DNA of 64,000 nucleotides, taken from NCBI RefSeq assembly GCF_900250075.1, contig NZ_LT977071.1, positions 1,129,261 through 1,193,260 on the forward strand, in the 5' to 3' direction. Below the pieces are notes generated by a model. It was not told the origin of the DNA. It was given only the letters and a program-made list of their open reading frames with translations, and did not search any database. Of this stretch, positions 8,973 to 17,642 are shown piece by piece. The position numbers and the translations under genes were made by a program. Source of the DNA: Cupriavidus taiwanensis (GTDB lineage Bacteria; Pseudomonadota; Gammaproteobacteria; Burkholderiales; Burkholderiaceae). Positions within the stretch are counted from its first letter, which is position 1, and every line of letters begins with the position of its first letter.

Positions 8973-9767
8973 TCAGGCGAGTTCAGGTTCAGGAGCCCGC
9001 TGCACGACGGGCTCCTGCCCCGCGAATTCGCGCAGCACGGCATCGCGCGCCCGCGCGAAGGGAAGTCCGGCGCGTTCGCGCGGATGCGGCAAGTCCACCG
9101 GCAGGATGCGGCGGATGCGGCCGGGCCGGGGTTCCATCACCACCACGCGGTCGCCCAGGAAGACGGCTTCCTCGACGTCGTGGGTGACCAGGATCATGGT
9201 GATGCCCTCGGCCTGCCAGATGCGCTGCAGCTCCTGCTGCAGGTAGGCACGCGTCATCGCGTCGAGCGCGCCGAAGGGCTCGTCGAGCAGCAGGATCTCC
9301 GGCCGCGTCACCAGTGCCCGCGCAATCGCCACGCGCTGCGACATGCCGCCAGAGAGCTGGTGCGGATAGGCCTGCTCGAAGCCGCGCAGGCCAACCAGCG
9401 CGATATGCTGGGCAACGTTGCGGTCTTTCTCCGCGTCGCTGCCCGGCGTGTTGAGCAGCGCCAGCCGGATGTTCTGTTCCACCGTCAGCCAAGGGAACAG
9501 GCGATGCTCCTGGAACACGATGCCGCGCTGCAGGCTGGTGCCCGATACGCGCTTGCCGTCCAGCAGGATCTCGCCGCGGAAATCCTGTTCCAGCCCCACC
9601 ACCAGCCGCAGCAGGGTAGACTTGCCGCAGCCGCTGGCGCCGACGATGCTGACGAACTCGCCCGGGGCGATGGTCAGCGTGATGTCCTCGAGCACGGGCA
9701 GCGCCCGGCCCTCGACTTCGTACTGCTTGTGCAGGTGCGCGATGCTTAGCGTGCCGGCATGTGGCAT
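8973..9767 (-). CDS. ABC transporter ATP-binding protein (SsuB/TauB type)
   Basis: A 264-residue ATPase with Walker A ([10 protein letters not shown]), Q-loop, signature [15 protein letters not shown] and Walker B ([13 protein letters not shown]). The [13 protein letters not shown] form is usual in the nitrate/sulfonate/taurine importer class. It energises import by the two permeases encoded immediately upstream, at the cytoplasmic face of the inner membrane. Spacing to neighbours is 33 bp and 26 bp, consistent with one transcript. Confidence 0.92.
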   Translation of the reverse strand: MPHAGTLSIAHLHKQYEVEGRALPVLEDITLTIAPGEFVSIVGASGCGKSTLLRLVVGLEQDFRGEILLDGKRVSGTSLQRGIVFQEHRLFPWLTVEQNIRLALLNTPGSDAEKDRNVAQHIALVGLRGFEQAYPHQLSGGMSQRVAIARALVTRPEILLLDEPFGALDAMTRAYLQQELQRIWQAEGITMILVTHDVEEAVFLGDRVVVMEPRPGRIRRILPVDLPHPRERAGLPFARARDAVLREFAGQEPVVQRAPEPELA

Positions 9768-9800
9768 TTTTTCTCTCCGTTCAGTAAGGGGCAGCGCGGC

Positions 9801-10598
9801 TCAGCCCGCGGCCACAGAGCGCCCGCGCCAGGCGAGCAGGCGGGATTCGATGCGGCTGGCGATCCAGTTCAGCGTGAAGCCGACCAGGCCGACCACGATC
9901 ACGCCGAAGATCACCAGGTCCATCCAGAAGTTTTCGCGGCCGTCGGTCATGGTGTTGCCGATGCCCTTGCCGGATACCAGCAGGTACTCCGCGCCGAGCG
10001 TCGCCAGCCACGCATAGATCAGCCCCAGGTGGATGCCGGCGAAGATCGACGGGGCCGCCGACGGCAGCACCACGCGCCAAAGCACCTGGGTGCGGCTGAA
10101 GCGCAGGACACGCGCCACCTCGATCAGGTCGGCCGGCACGGCGCGGATGCCTTCGAAGGTGTTCAGCACCACCGGGAAGAATGCGGCCAGCGACAGGAAC
10201 ACCACCTTGGCGGCATCGCCCAGCCCGAACCAGACCGAGATCAGCGGGATCCATGCAAACAGCGAGATCTGCTTGACCGTGTGAAAGCTCGGGCCGACCA
10301 GGCGTTCGAACAGGCGCGACAGGCCCAGCGCCGTGCCGAACACCAGCCCGGCGCTGGCGCCGATGGCAAAGCCGGCCAGGTCGCGCCACAGGCTGGCGGC
10401 CAATGCCGTGGCCAGCGCGCCGCTCTGCAGCTGGCGCACCGCTGTGTCCCAGACGCTGGAGACTGGCACCAGCAGCGGCGAAGTGGTCCAGCCAAAGCGC
10501 ACGGCGGCCCACCACAGCGCGAGCAACGCGAGCGGCAGCACCCAGCCGCGCAGGGCGCGGGGCAGGCGGATACGGGGGCGGATTACAGAAGTGGTCAT
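9801..10598 (-). CDS. ABC transporter permease (SsuC/TauC type), second of two
   Basis: A 265-residue inner-membrane permease of the binding-protein-dependent transport family, with about six hydrophobic segments. It shows the EAA-like cytoplasmic loop around DLIEVARVLRFSRTQVLWRVVLPSAAP, which docks on the ATPase. It lies 12 bp after another permease of the same family, so the operon carries two different SsuC-like subunits. They may form a heterodimeric channel or serve alternative assemblies. Most SsuABC systems have one permease gene. Confidence 0.9.
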   Translation of the reverse strand: MTTSVIRPRIRLPRALRGWVLPLALLALWWAAVRFGWTTSPLLVPVSSVWDTAVRQLQSGALATALAASLWRDLAGFAIGASAGLVFGTALGLSRLFERLVGPSFHTVKQISLFAWIPLISVWFGLGDAAKVVFLSLAAFFPVVLNTFEGIRAVPADLIEVARVLRFSRTQVLWRVVLPSAAPSIFAGIHLGLIYAWLATLGAEYLLVSGKGIGNTMTDGRENFWMDLVIFGVIVVGLVGFTLNWIASRIESRLLAWRGRSVAAG

Positions 10599-10610
10599 CG
10601 CGGCCTCGCC

Positions 10611-11447
10611 TCAGAAGCCCGGCTTGCGCCAGCGCAGCACCGCGCCTTCGGCCAGCGCCAGCGTCTTGTCCAGCGCAAAGCCCACCACGCCCACCACCAC
10701 CACGGCGGCCAGCACCATGTCGAGCTGGAACAGCTGGCGCCCGTAGACGATCATGTAGCCCAGCCCCTCGGACGAGGCCAGCAGCTCCACCACCACCAGC
10801 GCGAGCCACGCGTGCGTCAGGCCGTAGCGCACGCCGTTCCACACCGGCGCGGCCGCGGCGGGCAGCACCACGCGCGACAGCGTCTGCCAGCGCGTGAGCT
10901 GCAGCACCCGCGCCACTTCCAGGTAGCGCGTCGGCACGCTGCCGATGCCCTTGTACGTGTTCAGCGCCACCGGCACGAAGGCGGCCTTGGCGATCAGGAT
11001 CACCTTGAGCGCTTCGTCGATGCCGACCAGCAGCATCAGCAGCGGCAGCCAGCCCAGCACCGGCACCTGGCTGAAGGCCTTGAAGGTCGGGTAGACGTAG
11101 TCGCGCAACGTCGGCGACAGGCCCATGGCCGCGCCCAGTGCCAGCCCGCCGGCCAGCCCCACGGCAAAGCCGCCGGCCACGCGCAGCGCGCTGATGGCCA
11201 GGTTGGCCTGCAGTTCACCGCTTTGCCAGAGGTCGGCCAGCGTGCGTGCTACGTCTTCGGGTGCGGGCAGCACCTGCGGCGGAATCCAGGCATTGCGCGC
11301 GGCCACGTACCAGACCAGCAGCAGCGCCAGCGGCACCGGCCAGGCCAGCAGCCAGCGGGTGGCATCCTGCCAGCGCAGCGGCTTGCGCGGCGCAGCCACG
11401 CGTGGCGCCGCGGTGGCGGGCAGTGAAAGCGAATCGGCGACGGACAT
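10611..11447 (-). CDS. ABC transporter permease (SsuC/TauC type), first of two
   Basis: A 278-residue permease of the same family as its downstream neighbour. The EAA-loop-like segment is RYLEVARVLQLTRWQTLSRVVL, followed by PAAAAPVWNGVRYGLTHAW. The N-terminal 30 residues are soluble and precede the first membrane segment (WLLAWPVPLALLLVWYVA). The start at 11447 lies 4 bp after the binding-protein stop, indicating tight coupling. The two permeases are clearly diverged in sequence rather than a recent duplication. Confidence 0.9.
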   Translation of the reverse strand: MSVADSLSLPATAAPRVAAPRKPLRWQDATRWLLAWPVPLALLLVWYVAARNAWIPPQVLPAPEDVARTLADLWQSGELQANLAISALRVAGGFAVGLAGGLALGAAMGLSPTLRDYVYPTFKAFSQVPVLGWLPLLMLLVGIDEALKVILIAKAAFVPVALNTYKGIGSVPTRYLEVARVLQLTRWQTLSRVVLPAAAAPVWNGVRYGLTHAWLALVVVELLASSEGLGYMIVYGRQLFQLDMVLAAVVVVGVVGFALDKTLALAEGAVLRWRKPGF

Positions 11448-11451
11448 GATG

Positions 11452-12582
11452 TCAGGCTCCCAGGATCTTGCCGTTGGGTTGGTAGACGGGCCAGTAGCTC
11501 TGCAGGCTCAGGTCGTTGAGCGCAGCCTTCAGGAAGCGCTGGTCGATCCACTGGTCCACGTCAAAGCGCGCACGGCTCAGCTTGAAGCGATAGGCCTGCT
11601 CGACCGCGTCCTTGTAGCGGCTGACCAGGAAGGGGTCGAAATTCGGGTTCAGCCGCACTCGCAGCGGCTCGCCGTCGAAGTCTTCCTTCCAGTGGTCATA
11701 AGGCGTGCCCGCACGCGCCCAGGTGCGCAGCACCTCCTCGCGATGGCTCTCGTCCGAGGCCCACCGCGCCGCCTCGACCGCGGCCTTCACCAGGTGCTGC
11801 GTGGCCTCCGGATAGCGCCCGGCGAATTCGTCGCTCACCAGTACGTGGCTTTGCCGTGTGTAGATCGGCGACTGGTTCTTGCTGGAGTAAAGGATGCGCA
11901 CCGCGCCCTTGTCGCGCAGGCGCAGGATGTCCATGGCGCCGATGGCGGCGTCGATGTCGCGCGTGGACAGTGCCGCCAGGTAGCCGGCCGTGTCCAGGTT
12001 CAGCAGGCGCAGGTCCTTGTCCGACAGCCCGTTCGCTTCCAGCAGCCGCAGCGCGGGCAGATGCATGTTGGTGCCCTTGAACAGCGACACGCGCTTGCCG
12101 CGCAGGTCGCTGACCGTCTTCAGCGGCGAATCGGGTGGCACCCCCACGTAGATGTTGGCGCGCACGCCGGTAGCCAGCACCAGCCGCGTCTTCAGTCCGG
12201 CGGAGCGCGCCACGATGGACGGCAGGTCGCCCTGCAGCGCAAAGTCGAGCTGGCGGTTGGCCAGCGCCTCGTTGACGGCGGGGCCGGCGCCCTTGAAGAA
12301 GAACCACTCCACGCGCGTGCCGGTCGGCTTGAACGACTCCTCCAGCCAGCCGCGCGCATGGGCAATCGCCAGCGAGCTGCCGGCAAAGCTGGGCGGGGTG
12401 CCGGTGGCGGGCTGGGCCACGCCGACGCGGATCACGTCGGGACGCGCGGCCGGGCTGGCGCTGAACGCGGACAGCGGCGACAGCGAAGCCGCCATGCCCA
12501 GTCCGGACCAGGCCGCGCAGCGCAGCAGCTCGCGGCGGGTCAGCGTGGGTGCAGCGGTGGCATCGGGGCGCGGGGTCGTCAT
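11452..12582 (-). CDS. SsuA-like aliphatic sulfonate/taurine-type substrate-binding protein
   Basis: A 376-residue periplasmic binding protein. The N-terminus carries a twin-arginine style signal (TRRELLRCAAWSGLGMAAS), so export may be through Tat. The mature part shows NMT1/SsuA features: IRVGVAQPATGTPP, LANRQLDFALQGDLPS, and DLRGKRVSLFKGTNMHLPALR. Family members bind alkanesulfonates, taurine, nitrate or thiamine precursors. The oxygenases in this operon point to a sulfonate or sulfate ester. The start at 12582 is supported by an AAGAAGG site; longer in-frame extensions run into the promoter region. First gene of the minus-strand operon, divergent from the sulfite dehydrogenase genes. Confidence 0.88.
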   Translation of the reverse strand: MTTPRPDATAAPTLTRRELLRCAAWSGLGMAASLSPLSAFSASPAARPDVIRVGVAQPATGTPPSFAGSSLAIAHARGWLEESFKPTGTRVEWFFFKGAGPAVNEALANRQLDFALQGDLPSIVARSAGLKTRLVLATGVRANIYVGVPPDSPLKTVSDLRGKRVSLFKGTNMHLPALRLLEANGLSDKDLRLLNLDTAGYLAALSTRDIDAAIGAMDILRLRDKGAVRILYSSKNQSPIYTRQSHVLVSDEFAGRYPEATQHLVKAAVEAARWASDESHREEVLRTWARAGTPYDHWKEDFDGEPLRVRLNPNFDPFLVSRYKDAVEQAYRFKLSRARFDVDQWIDQRFLKAALNDLSLQSYWPVYQPNGKILGA

Positions 12583-12616
12583 GATGCAGACCTTCTTGAA
12601 GTTGAGGACGGCTCCA

Positions 12617-12655
12617 CGATAAGCGGCGCTGCGCGCGGACCTGAACGAATGATTC
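12617..12655. promoter_or_regulatory. Candidate sulfur-operon control site (CGATAAGCGG ... ATGATTC)
   Basis: In the 215-bp divergent gap between the sulfonate operon and soxC. CGATAAGCGG (12617-12626) and ATGATTC (12649-12655) are both found again upstream of the second TauD gene (14643-14652 and 14668-14674). Sharing of an identical 10-mer between two sulfur-operon upstream regions suggests a common regulator, for example a CysB/Cbl/SsuR-type protein. The spacing between the two words differs (32 versus 25 bp start to start), so this is tentative. Confidence 0.25.
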
Positions 12656-12797
12656 CGGCTTTGGTTATCGGCACCGCGCATATGGCGCGCAGCGCGGCGT
12701 TGGCATATCGGCATGCATTCTTCTTCGTTGGCCGAGCGCCGGTGCTGTCCTACAGTCTGCGCATTTTGATCGTTACCAGACTGGCCACGTCCTCACG

Positions 12798-14039
12798 ATG
12801 AGCAATGACCTGACTTCCGGCCGCCGGCGCTTCCTGCAGCGCGGGGCGGTGCTGGGCGCCGCCGCGGCGGGCGCCGCCACCGCGGCGCGCGCTGAACCCC
12901 TGACGGTTGCGCCGTGGACGCGCGCGCCGGGCGAGCCCGTGCTGTGGCATGCCTACGGCCAGCCGTCCCCGTTCGAGAAAGACGTGGTGCGGCGCAGCCG
13001 CAGCGCGGCGCCGCTGCCTGGCGCCAACTCGTCGATGACGCCGCTGCAGGACCTGCGCGGCATCATCACGCCGACCGGGCTGGTGTTCGAGCGCCATCAC
13101 GCCGGCATCCCGCTGATCGACCCGGCGCAGCACCGGCTGGCGGTGCACGGGCTGGTGGCGCGCCCGCGCATCTTCACCATGGACGACCTGGTGCGCCTGC
13201 CGTCGGTGTCGCGCATCCATTTCCTGGAGTGCTCGGGCAACACCGGACGCGAGTGGAAGGCGCCCGGTGCGAAGTCGGTGCAGATCAGCCATGGCCTGCT
13301 GTCTTGCTGTGAGTGGACCGGCGTGCCGTTGTCCGTGGTGCTGGACGAAGCCGGCGTGGCGCCCGATGCGGCCTGGGTGCTGGCCGAGGGCGCCGATGGC
13401 GCAGCCATGACGCGCAGCGTGCCGCTGGCCAAGGCACTGGAAGACGCGCTGCTGGTCTATGCGCAGAACGGCGAAATGCTGCGCCCGGAGCATGGCTATC
13501 CGCTGCGGCTGTTCCTGCCGGGCTATGAGGGCAACATGTCCATCAAGTGGCTGCGGCGCCTGAAGCTGGGCCGCGCACCGTTCATGTCGCGCGAAGAGAC
13601 TTCGAAATACACGGATTCCCTGCCCGACGGCAGCGCGCGGCAGTTCACCTTCCTGATGGATGTGAAGTCCGTGATCACCTTCCCCGCGCCGGACCACAGG
13701 CTGCGCGAACGTGGCTTCTACGAGATCTCGGGCCTGGCGTGGTCGGGCCACGGGCGGATCCGCCGCGTCGAGGTGTCGGTCGATGGCGGCCGCAGCTGGC
13801 GCGAGGCGCAGCTGCAGGAGCCGGTGCTGGACCGCGCGCTGGTGCGCTTCCGCCTGCCGTGGCGCTGGGACGGCGCCCCGGCTGCGCTGGAGAGCCGCGC
13901 CATCGATGAAGCCGGCAATGTCCAGCCCACGCCGGACCAGCTGGTGGCCGCGCGCGGCGTGGCTTCCACCTATCACTACAACGCGATCCAGCGCTGGCGC
14001 GTGGCCGCGGACGGGAGCATTGCCAATGCGCGCGCTTGA
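12798..14039 (+). CDS. soxC: SoxC-like sulfite dehydrogenase, molybdopterin subunit
   Basis: A 413-residue sulfite-oxidase-family protein. The N-terminus has a Tat signal (SGRRRFLQRGAVLGAAAAG), so the cofactor-loaded enzyme is exported to the periplasm. The molybdenum-ligating cysteine lies in HFLECSGNTGREWK (C145). The C-terminal dimerisation domain contains RIRRVEVSVDGGRSWREAQL. Family members oxidise sulfite, or sulfur bound to SoxY, and pass electrons to a cytochrome c. Its stop overlaps the cytochrome gene by 14 bp, as in soxCD. No soxXYZAB genes are present, so stand-alone sulfite oxidation (SorAB-like use) is more likely than thiosulfate oxidation. Confidence 0.85.
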   Translation: MSNDLTSGRRRFLQRGAVLGAAAAGAATAARAEPLTVAPWTRAPGEPVLWHAYGQPSPFEKDVVRRSRSAAPLPGANSSMTPLQDLRGIITPTGLVFERHHAGIPLIDPAQHRLAVHGLVARPRIFTMDDLVRLPSVSRIHFLECSGNTGREWKAPGAKSVQISHGLLSCCEWTGVPLSVVLDEAGVAPDAAWVLAEGADGAAMTRSVPLAKALEDALLVYAQNGEMLRPEHGYPLRLFLPGYEGNMSIKWLRRLKLGRAPFMSREETSKYTDSLPDGSARQFTFLMDVKSVITFPAPDHRLRERGFYEISGLAWSGHGRIRRVEVSVDGGRSWREAQLQEPVLDRALVRFRLPWRWDGAPAALESRAIDEAGNVQPTPDQLVAARGVASTYHYNAIQRWRVAADGSIANARA

Positions 14040-14613
14040 ACGAATCAGTGGTGCCGCCGCCGTGCTGGCACTGGCTTGCGCTGCCCAAACGGTCCTTGCG
14101 CAGACCTACGGCATAGGCCGCGCCGCCAGCGAGCGCGACCTTGCCGCGTGGAATATCGACGTGACCCCGGACGGCACGGGCCTGCCGCCAGGCAGCGGCA
14201 CGGTCGCGCGGGGCCAGCAGGTCTATGCGCAGCACTGTGCCGCATGTCACGGCGTCAATGGCGAAGGCAAGCCGGCCGATGCGCTGGTGGGCGGGCAGGG
14301 TACGCTGAAGGACGCCGCCAGCGGCAAGAACCCCGTCAAGACCATCGGCAGCTTCTGGCCCTACGCCACCACGGTATTCGACTTCATCAACCGCGCCATG
14401 CCCTACAACGCGCCGCAGAGCCTGGCGCCGGACGAGGTCTATGCGGTGACCGCGTGGCTGCTGCACAAGAACGGCATCCTGCCCGCAGATGCGGTGCTGG
14501 ACGCGCGCACGCTGCCGCAGGTGAAGATGCCGAACCGCGACGGCTTTGTCGCCGACGCGCGCCCGGATACGGCCAACGTGCCATGCCGCAGCGGCTGCCC
14601 CGGCAAGCCCTGA
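14026..14613 (+). CDS. SoxD-like c-type cytochrome, single-haem form
   Basis: A 195-residue exported cytochrome with a signal peptide ending around VLAQ and one CxxCH haem site (HCAACHG). The segment YGIGRAASERDLAAWNIDV followed by GLPPGSGTV matches the first domain of SoxD. Canonical SoxD is a dihaem protein about twice this size; only the first domain is present here and the second haem is missing. It is the likely electron acceptor of the overlapping SoxC-like subunit in the periplasm. The ATG at 14026 is used; the reading frame upstream of it belongs to soxC out of frame. Confidence 0.85.
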   Translation: MRALERISGAAAVLALACAAQTVLAQTYGIGRAASERDLAAWNIDVTPDGTGLPPGSGTVARGQQVYAQHCAACHGVNGEGKPADALVGGQGTLKDAASGKNPVKTIGSFWPYATTVFDFINRAMPYNAPQSLAPDEVYAVTAWLLHKNGILPADAVLDARTLPQVKMPNRDGFVADARPDTANVPCRSGCPGKP

Positions 14614-14642
14614 GGGCCCGCCAATGTCGAGACATGGATATG

Positions 14643-14674
14643 CGATAAGCGGATAAGGGCCAGCGATATGATTC
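14643..14674. promoter_or_regulatory. Second copy of the candidate sulfur-operon control site
   Basis: CGATAAGCGG (14643-14652) repeats the 10-mer seen at 12617 and is followed by ATGATTC (14668-14674). GATAAG itself occurs twice in tandem here, 8 bp apart. It lies 93-124 bp upstream of the second TauD-like gene. The neighbouring GGATATGCG (14636-14644) also appears upstream of metY at 6551-6559. Confidence 0.25.
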
Positions 14675-14766
14675 GTTGACCGTGCAGTGGCCGGCTCTCT
14701 ACAGTGCAAGCTTGTACGCGGCATCCCGGATGCCGCATCGGCTTCCCCCGTATGCCAGAGCTTGCC

Positions 14767-15696
14767 ATGACGACCGCAACCGCCCACGCCAGTGTTTCGC
14801 GCCAGAAGAGCGCGCCGCATTCCACCGCATCTTCCGCAGACGCAGGCAACTTTGAGATCCGCCCGCTGGACGCGCCGCTGGGCGCGGAAGTGATCGGGCT
14901 CGACTTGTCGCAGCCGCTGTCCGACGCGGATTTTGCCCGCATCCATCGCGCCCACCTCGACCACCACGTGGTGGTGTTCCGCGACCAGCAGATCACGCCC
15001 GCGCAGCAGATTGCCTTCAGCCGCCGCTTCGGCCCGCTGCAGATCCACGTGCTGCACCAGTTCCAGCTGCCTGGCCATCCGGAAGTGCTGGTGGTCTCCA
15101 ACGTGGTCGAGAACGGCAAGCCGATCGGGCTCGGCGATGCCGGCCACTTCTGGCATTCGGACCTGTCGTACAAGGAAAAGCCCAGCCTTGGTTCGCTGCT
15201 GCATGCGCGCGAGCTGCCCGCCGAGGGAGGCGACACGCTGTTCGCCAACATGCACCTGGCCTGGGACACGCTGCCGGCGGCGCTGCAAAGCGCCGTCGAT
15301 GGCCTGCAGGCCGAGCACACCTACCTGGCGCGCTATGCCGAGCTGCAGCAGCGCAGCCCGTGGCGGCCCAACCTGACGCCGGAGCAGATTGCGCAGGTCA
15401 GGCCGGTGCTGCAGCCGGTGGTGCGCACCCATCCGGAAACGGGGCGCAAGGCGCTGTTCGTCAGCGAGCACTTCACCACCCGCATCGTCGGCCTGCCCGA
15501 AGATGAAAGCCGCGATCTGCTGGACCAGTTGTTCGCGCACAGCGTCAAGCCCGCTCACATCTACCGCCACCAGTGGCAGCCGCACGACCTGGTGTTCTGG
15601 GACAACCGCTCGCTGCTGCATCTTGCCGCGGGCTGTCCGCCGGAGCTGCGGCGCGTGATGTACCGCACCACCATCGAAGGCGACGTGCCGCGCTGA
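14767..15696 (+). CDS. TauD/TfdA-family Fe(II)/2-oxoglutarate dioxygenase (second copy in window)
   Basis: A 309-residue dioxygenase. The iron motif is HxD in GHFWHSDLSYKEKP; the C-terminal FWDNRSLLHLAAG and RRVMYRTTIEGDVP supply the distal histidine and arginine. It differs from the other TauD-like protein in the window throughout, so the pair probably acts on different substrates. It heads a run with a binding protein, ATPase and permease on the same strand, suggesting that the imported compound is its substrate (sulfonate, sulfate ester or aryloxy acid). In-frame starts at 14752 and 14704 exist; 14767 gives the common family length. Confidence 0.88.
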   Translation: MTTATAHASVSRQKSAPHSTASSADAGNFEIRPLDAPLGAEVIGLDLSQPLSDADFARIHRAHLDHHVVVFRDQQITPAQQIAFSRRFGPLQIHVLHQFQLPGHPEVLVVSNVVENGKPIGLGDAGHFWHSDLSYKEKPSLGSLLHARELPAEGGDTLFANMHLAWDTLPAALQSAVDGLQAEHTYLARYAELQQRSPWRPNLTPEQIAQVRPVLQPVVRTHPETGRKALFVSEHFTTRIVGLPEDESRDLLDQLFAHSVKPAHIYRHQWQPHDLVFWDNRSLLHLAAGCPPELRRVMYRTTIEGDVPR

Positions 15697-15777
15697 AGGC
15701 GGCAGCGGTTTCGCAAGTCATCCCAGGGCGCTCGCAGTGGCGAGCGCCAATCCACCGTATCCTCCGGAGTCCTGATC

Positions 15778-16788
15778 ATGTTTTCTCGTCTTTCCCGCAA
15801 GCTCGGCCTGCTGGCGCTGAGCGCCGGCCTGGCCATCACCGGCAGCGCGCACGCCGAAGGCAAGCTGCGCATCGCTGAACAGTTCGGCGTGGTCTACCTG
15901 CTGCTCAATGTCGCGCGCGACCAGCAGCTGATCGAGAAGCACGGCAAGCAGCAGGGTGTCGACATCAAGGTCGAATGGACCCAGCTGTCGGGCGGCGCCG
16001 CGGTCAACGACGCGCTGCTGTCCGGCGCCATCGATATCGCTGGCGCCGGCGTGGGCCCGCTGCTGACGCTGTGGGACCGCACCCACGGCAAGCAGAACGT
16101 GCGCGGCGTGGCGTCGCTGGGCAACTTCCCGTACTACCTGGTCAGCAACAACCCCAAGGTGAAGTCGATTGCCGATTTCACCGAGAAGGACCGCATCGCG
16201 CTGCCGGCGGTGGGCGTATCGGTGCAGTCGCGCGTGCTGCAACTGGCTGCGGCAAAGCAGTGGGGCGACAAGGAATACAACCGACTCGACAAATGGACCG
16301 TGGCGGTGCCGCATCCGGATGCCGCCGCAGCCATCATCTCCGGCGGCACCGAGATCACCGGCCACTTCGGCAATCCGCCGTTCCAGGAGCAGGAACTGGT
16401 GGGCAACCCCAACGCGCGCATCGTGCTGAATTCGTATGACGTGCTCGGCGGTCCGAGTTCTTCCACGGTGCTGTACGCGACCGAGAAGTTCCGCAGCGAC
16501 AACCCCAAGACCTATCGCGCCTTCGTCGATGCGCTGGCCGAGGCCGCGGCCTTTGCCACTGCCAATCCGGAAGCGGCCGCCGATATCTACCTGCGCCAGA
16601 GCAAGGCCAAGACCGACCGCGCGCTGCTGCTGCGCGTGCTGAAGAACCCGCAGGTGCAGTTCCGCGTGGCGCCGCAGAACACCTTTGCGCTGGCCTCGTT
16701 CATGCATCGCGTCGGCGCGATCCGCAACCAGCCGAAGTCCTGGCAGGACTATTTCTTCGCGGATCCGGTGACCGCGCAAGGGAGCTGA
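15778..16788 (+). CDS. ABC transporter substrate-binding protein (SsuA/TauA/NMT1 type)
   Basis: A 336-residue periplasmic protein with a Sec signal (LGLLALSAGLAITGSAHAEG). The NMT1/TauA-like fold is shown by KLRIAEQFGVVYLLLNVARD, WTQLSGGAAVNDALLSGAID and ASLGNFPYYLVSNNPKVKS. It would bind an anionic organosulfur or similar substrate and deliver it to the permease encoded two genes downstream. GGAG lies upstream of the ATG at 15778. Confidence 0.88.
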   Translation: MFSRLSRKLGLLALSAGLAITGSAHAEGKLRIAEQFGVVYLLLNVARDQQLIEKHGKQQGVDIKVEWTQLSGGAAVNDALLSGAIDIAGAGVGPLLTLWDRTHGKQNVRGVASLGNFPYYLVSNNPKVKSIADFTEKDRIALPAVGVSVQSRVLQLAAAKQWGDKEYNRLDKWTVAVPHPDAAAAIISGGTEITGHFGNPPFQEQELVGNPNARIVLNSYDVLGGPSSSTVLYATEKFRSDNPKTYRAFVDALAEAAAFATANPEAAADIYLRQSKAKTDRALLLRVLKNPQVQFRVAPQNTFALASFMHRVGAIRNQPKSWQDYFFADPVTAQGS

Positions 16789-16790
16789 GC

Positions 16791-17627
16791 ATGGCCACCC
16801 ACAGCCTGCGCGTGGTTTCGGACCGGCCCGCGCCCCTGCTTCAGGTGGACGGGGTGTCGCTGGAATACCGCACGCCCGAGCGAATCGTGCGCGCCACCCA
16901 TCGCGTCAGCTTCGACGTGCATGCCGGCGACCGCTTCGTGCTGCTGGGCCCGTCCGGCTGCGGCAAGTCCACGCTGCTGAAGGCGGTTGCCGGATTCGTT
17001 CCGCCCAGCGAAGGCGAGATCCGGCTCGAAGGCCGGCGTGTGCTGCAGCCCGGCCCGGACCGCATCGTGGTGTTCCAGGAGTTCGACCAGCTGCCGCCGT
17101 GGAAGACGGTGGTGCAGAACGTGATGTTCCCGCTGCGGCAGGCGCGCAGGTTGTCGCGGGCGGAGGCGCGCGAGCTGGCGCTGGACAGCCTGCACAAGGT
17201 CGGGCTGGCCGATTTTGCCGAGGCCTACCCGCATACGCTGTCGGGCGGCATGAAGCAGCGCGTGGCGATCGCGCGCGCGCTGGCCATGCGCCCCAAGGTG
17301 CTGCTGATGGACGAACCCTTTGCCGCGCTGGACGCATTGACGCGCCGGCGCATGCAGGAAGAACTGCTGGCGCTGTGCGACGACGCCGCGCTCACGCTGC
17401 TGTTCGTCACGCATTCGATCGAAGAGGCGCTGGTGGTGGGCAGCCGCATCCTGCTGCTGTCGCCGCACCCGGGCCGCGTGCGCGCGGAGCTCAACAGCCA
17501 CCAGTTCAGCCTGGCGAGCCAGGGCGGCGCCGAATTCCAGGCCGCGGCGCAGCGCATCCACGGCCTGCTGTTCGACGCGCCCGCCACCATCGACCCGCCG
17601 CCGGCGCGCAGCGCGGCGGCACGCTGA
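16791..17627 (+). CDS. ABC transporter ATP-binding protein
   Basis: A 278-residue ATPase with Walker A (LLGPSGCGKST), signature [15 protein letters not shown] and Walker B (VLLMDEPFAALDA), of the nitrate/sulfonate/taurine class. The start follows the binding-protein stop by 2 bp, with GGGAG inside the end of that gene, so translation is coupled. The last 40 residues are a family-variable tail rich in Ala and Pro. Confidence 0.92.
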   Translation: MATHSLRVVSDRPAPLLQVDGVSLEYRTPERIVRATHRVSFDVHAGDRFVLLGPSGCGKSTLLKAVAGFVPPSEGEIRLEGRRVLQPGPDRIVVFQEFDQLPPWKTVVQNVMFPLRQARRLSRAEARELALDSLHKVGLADFAEAYPHTLSGGMKQRVAIARALAMRPKVLLMDEPFAALDALTRRRMQEELLALCDDAALTLLFVTHSIEEALVVGSRILLLSPHPGRVRAELNSHQFSLASQGGAEFQAAAQRIHGLLFDAPATIDPPPARSAAAR

Positions 17628-17642
17628 AACCGACATCGCATC

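Noticed and set aside
9759..11426. A 555-codon plus-strand frame over the ABC permeases
   Set aside because: Gln/His/Arg-rich antisense frame over two well-supported permease genes.
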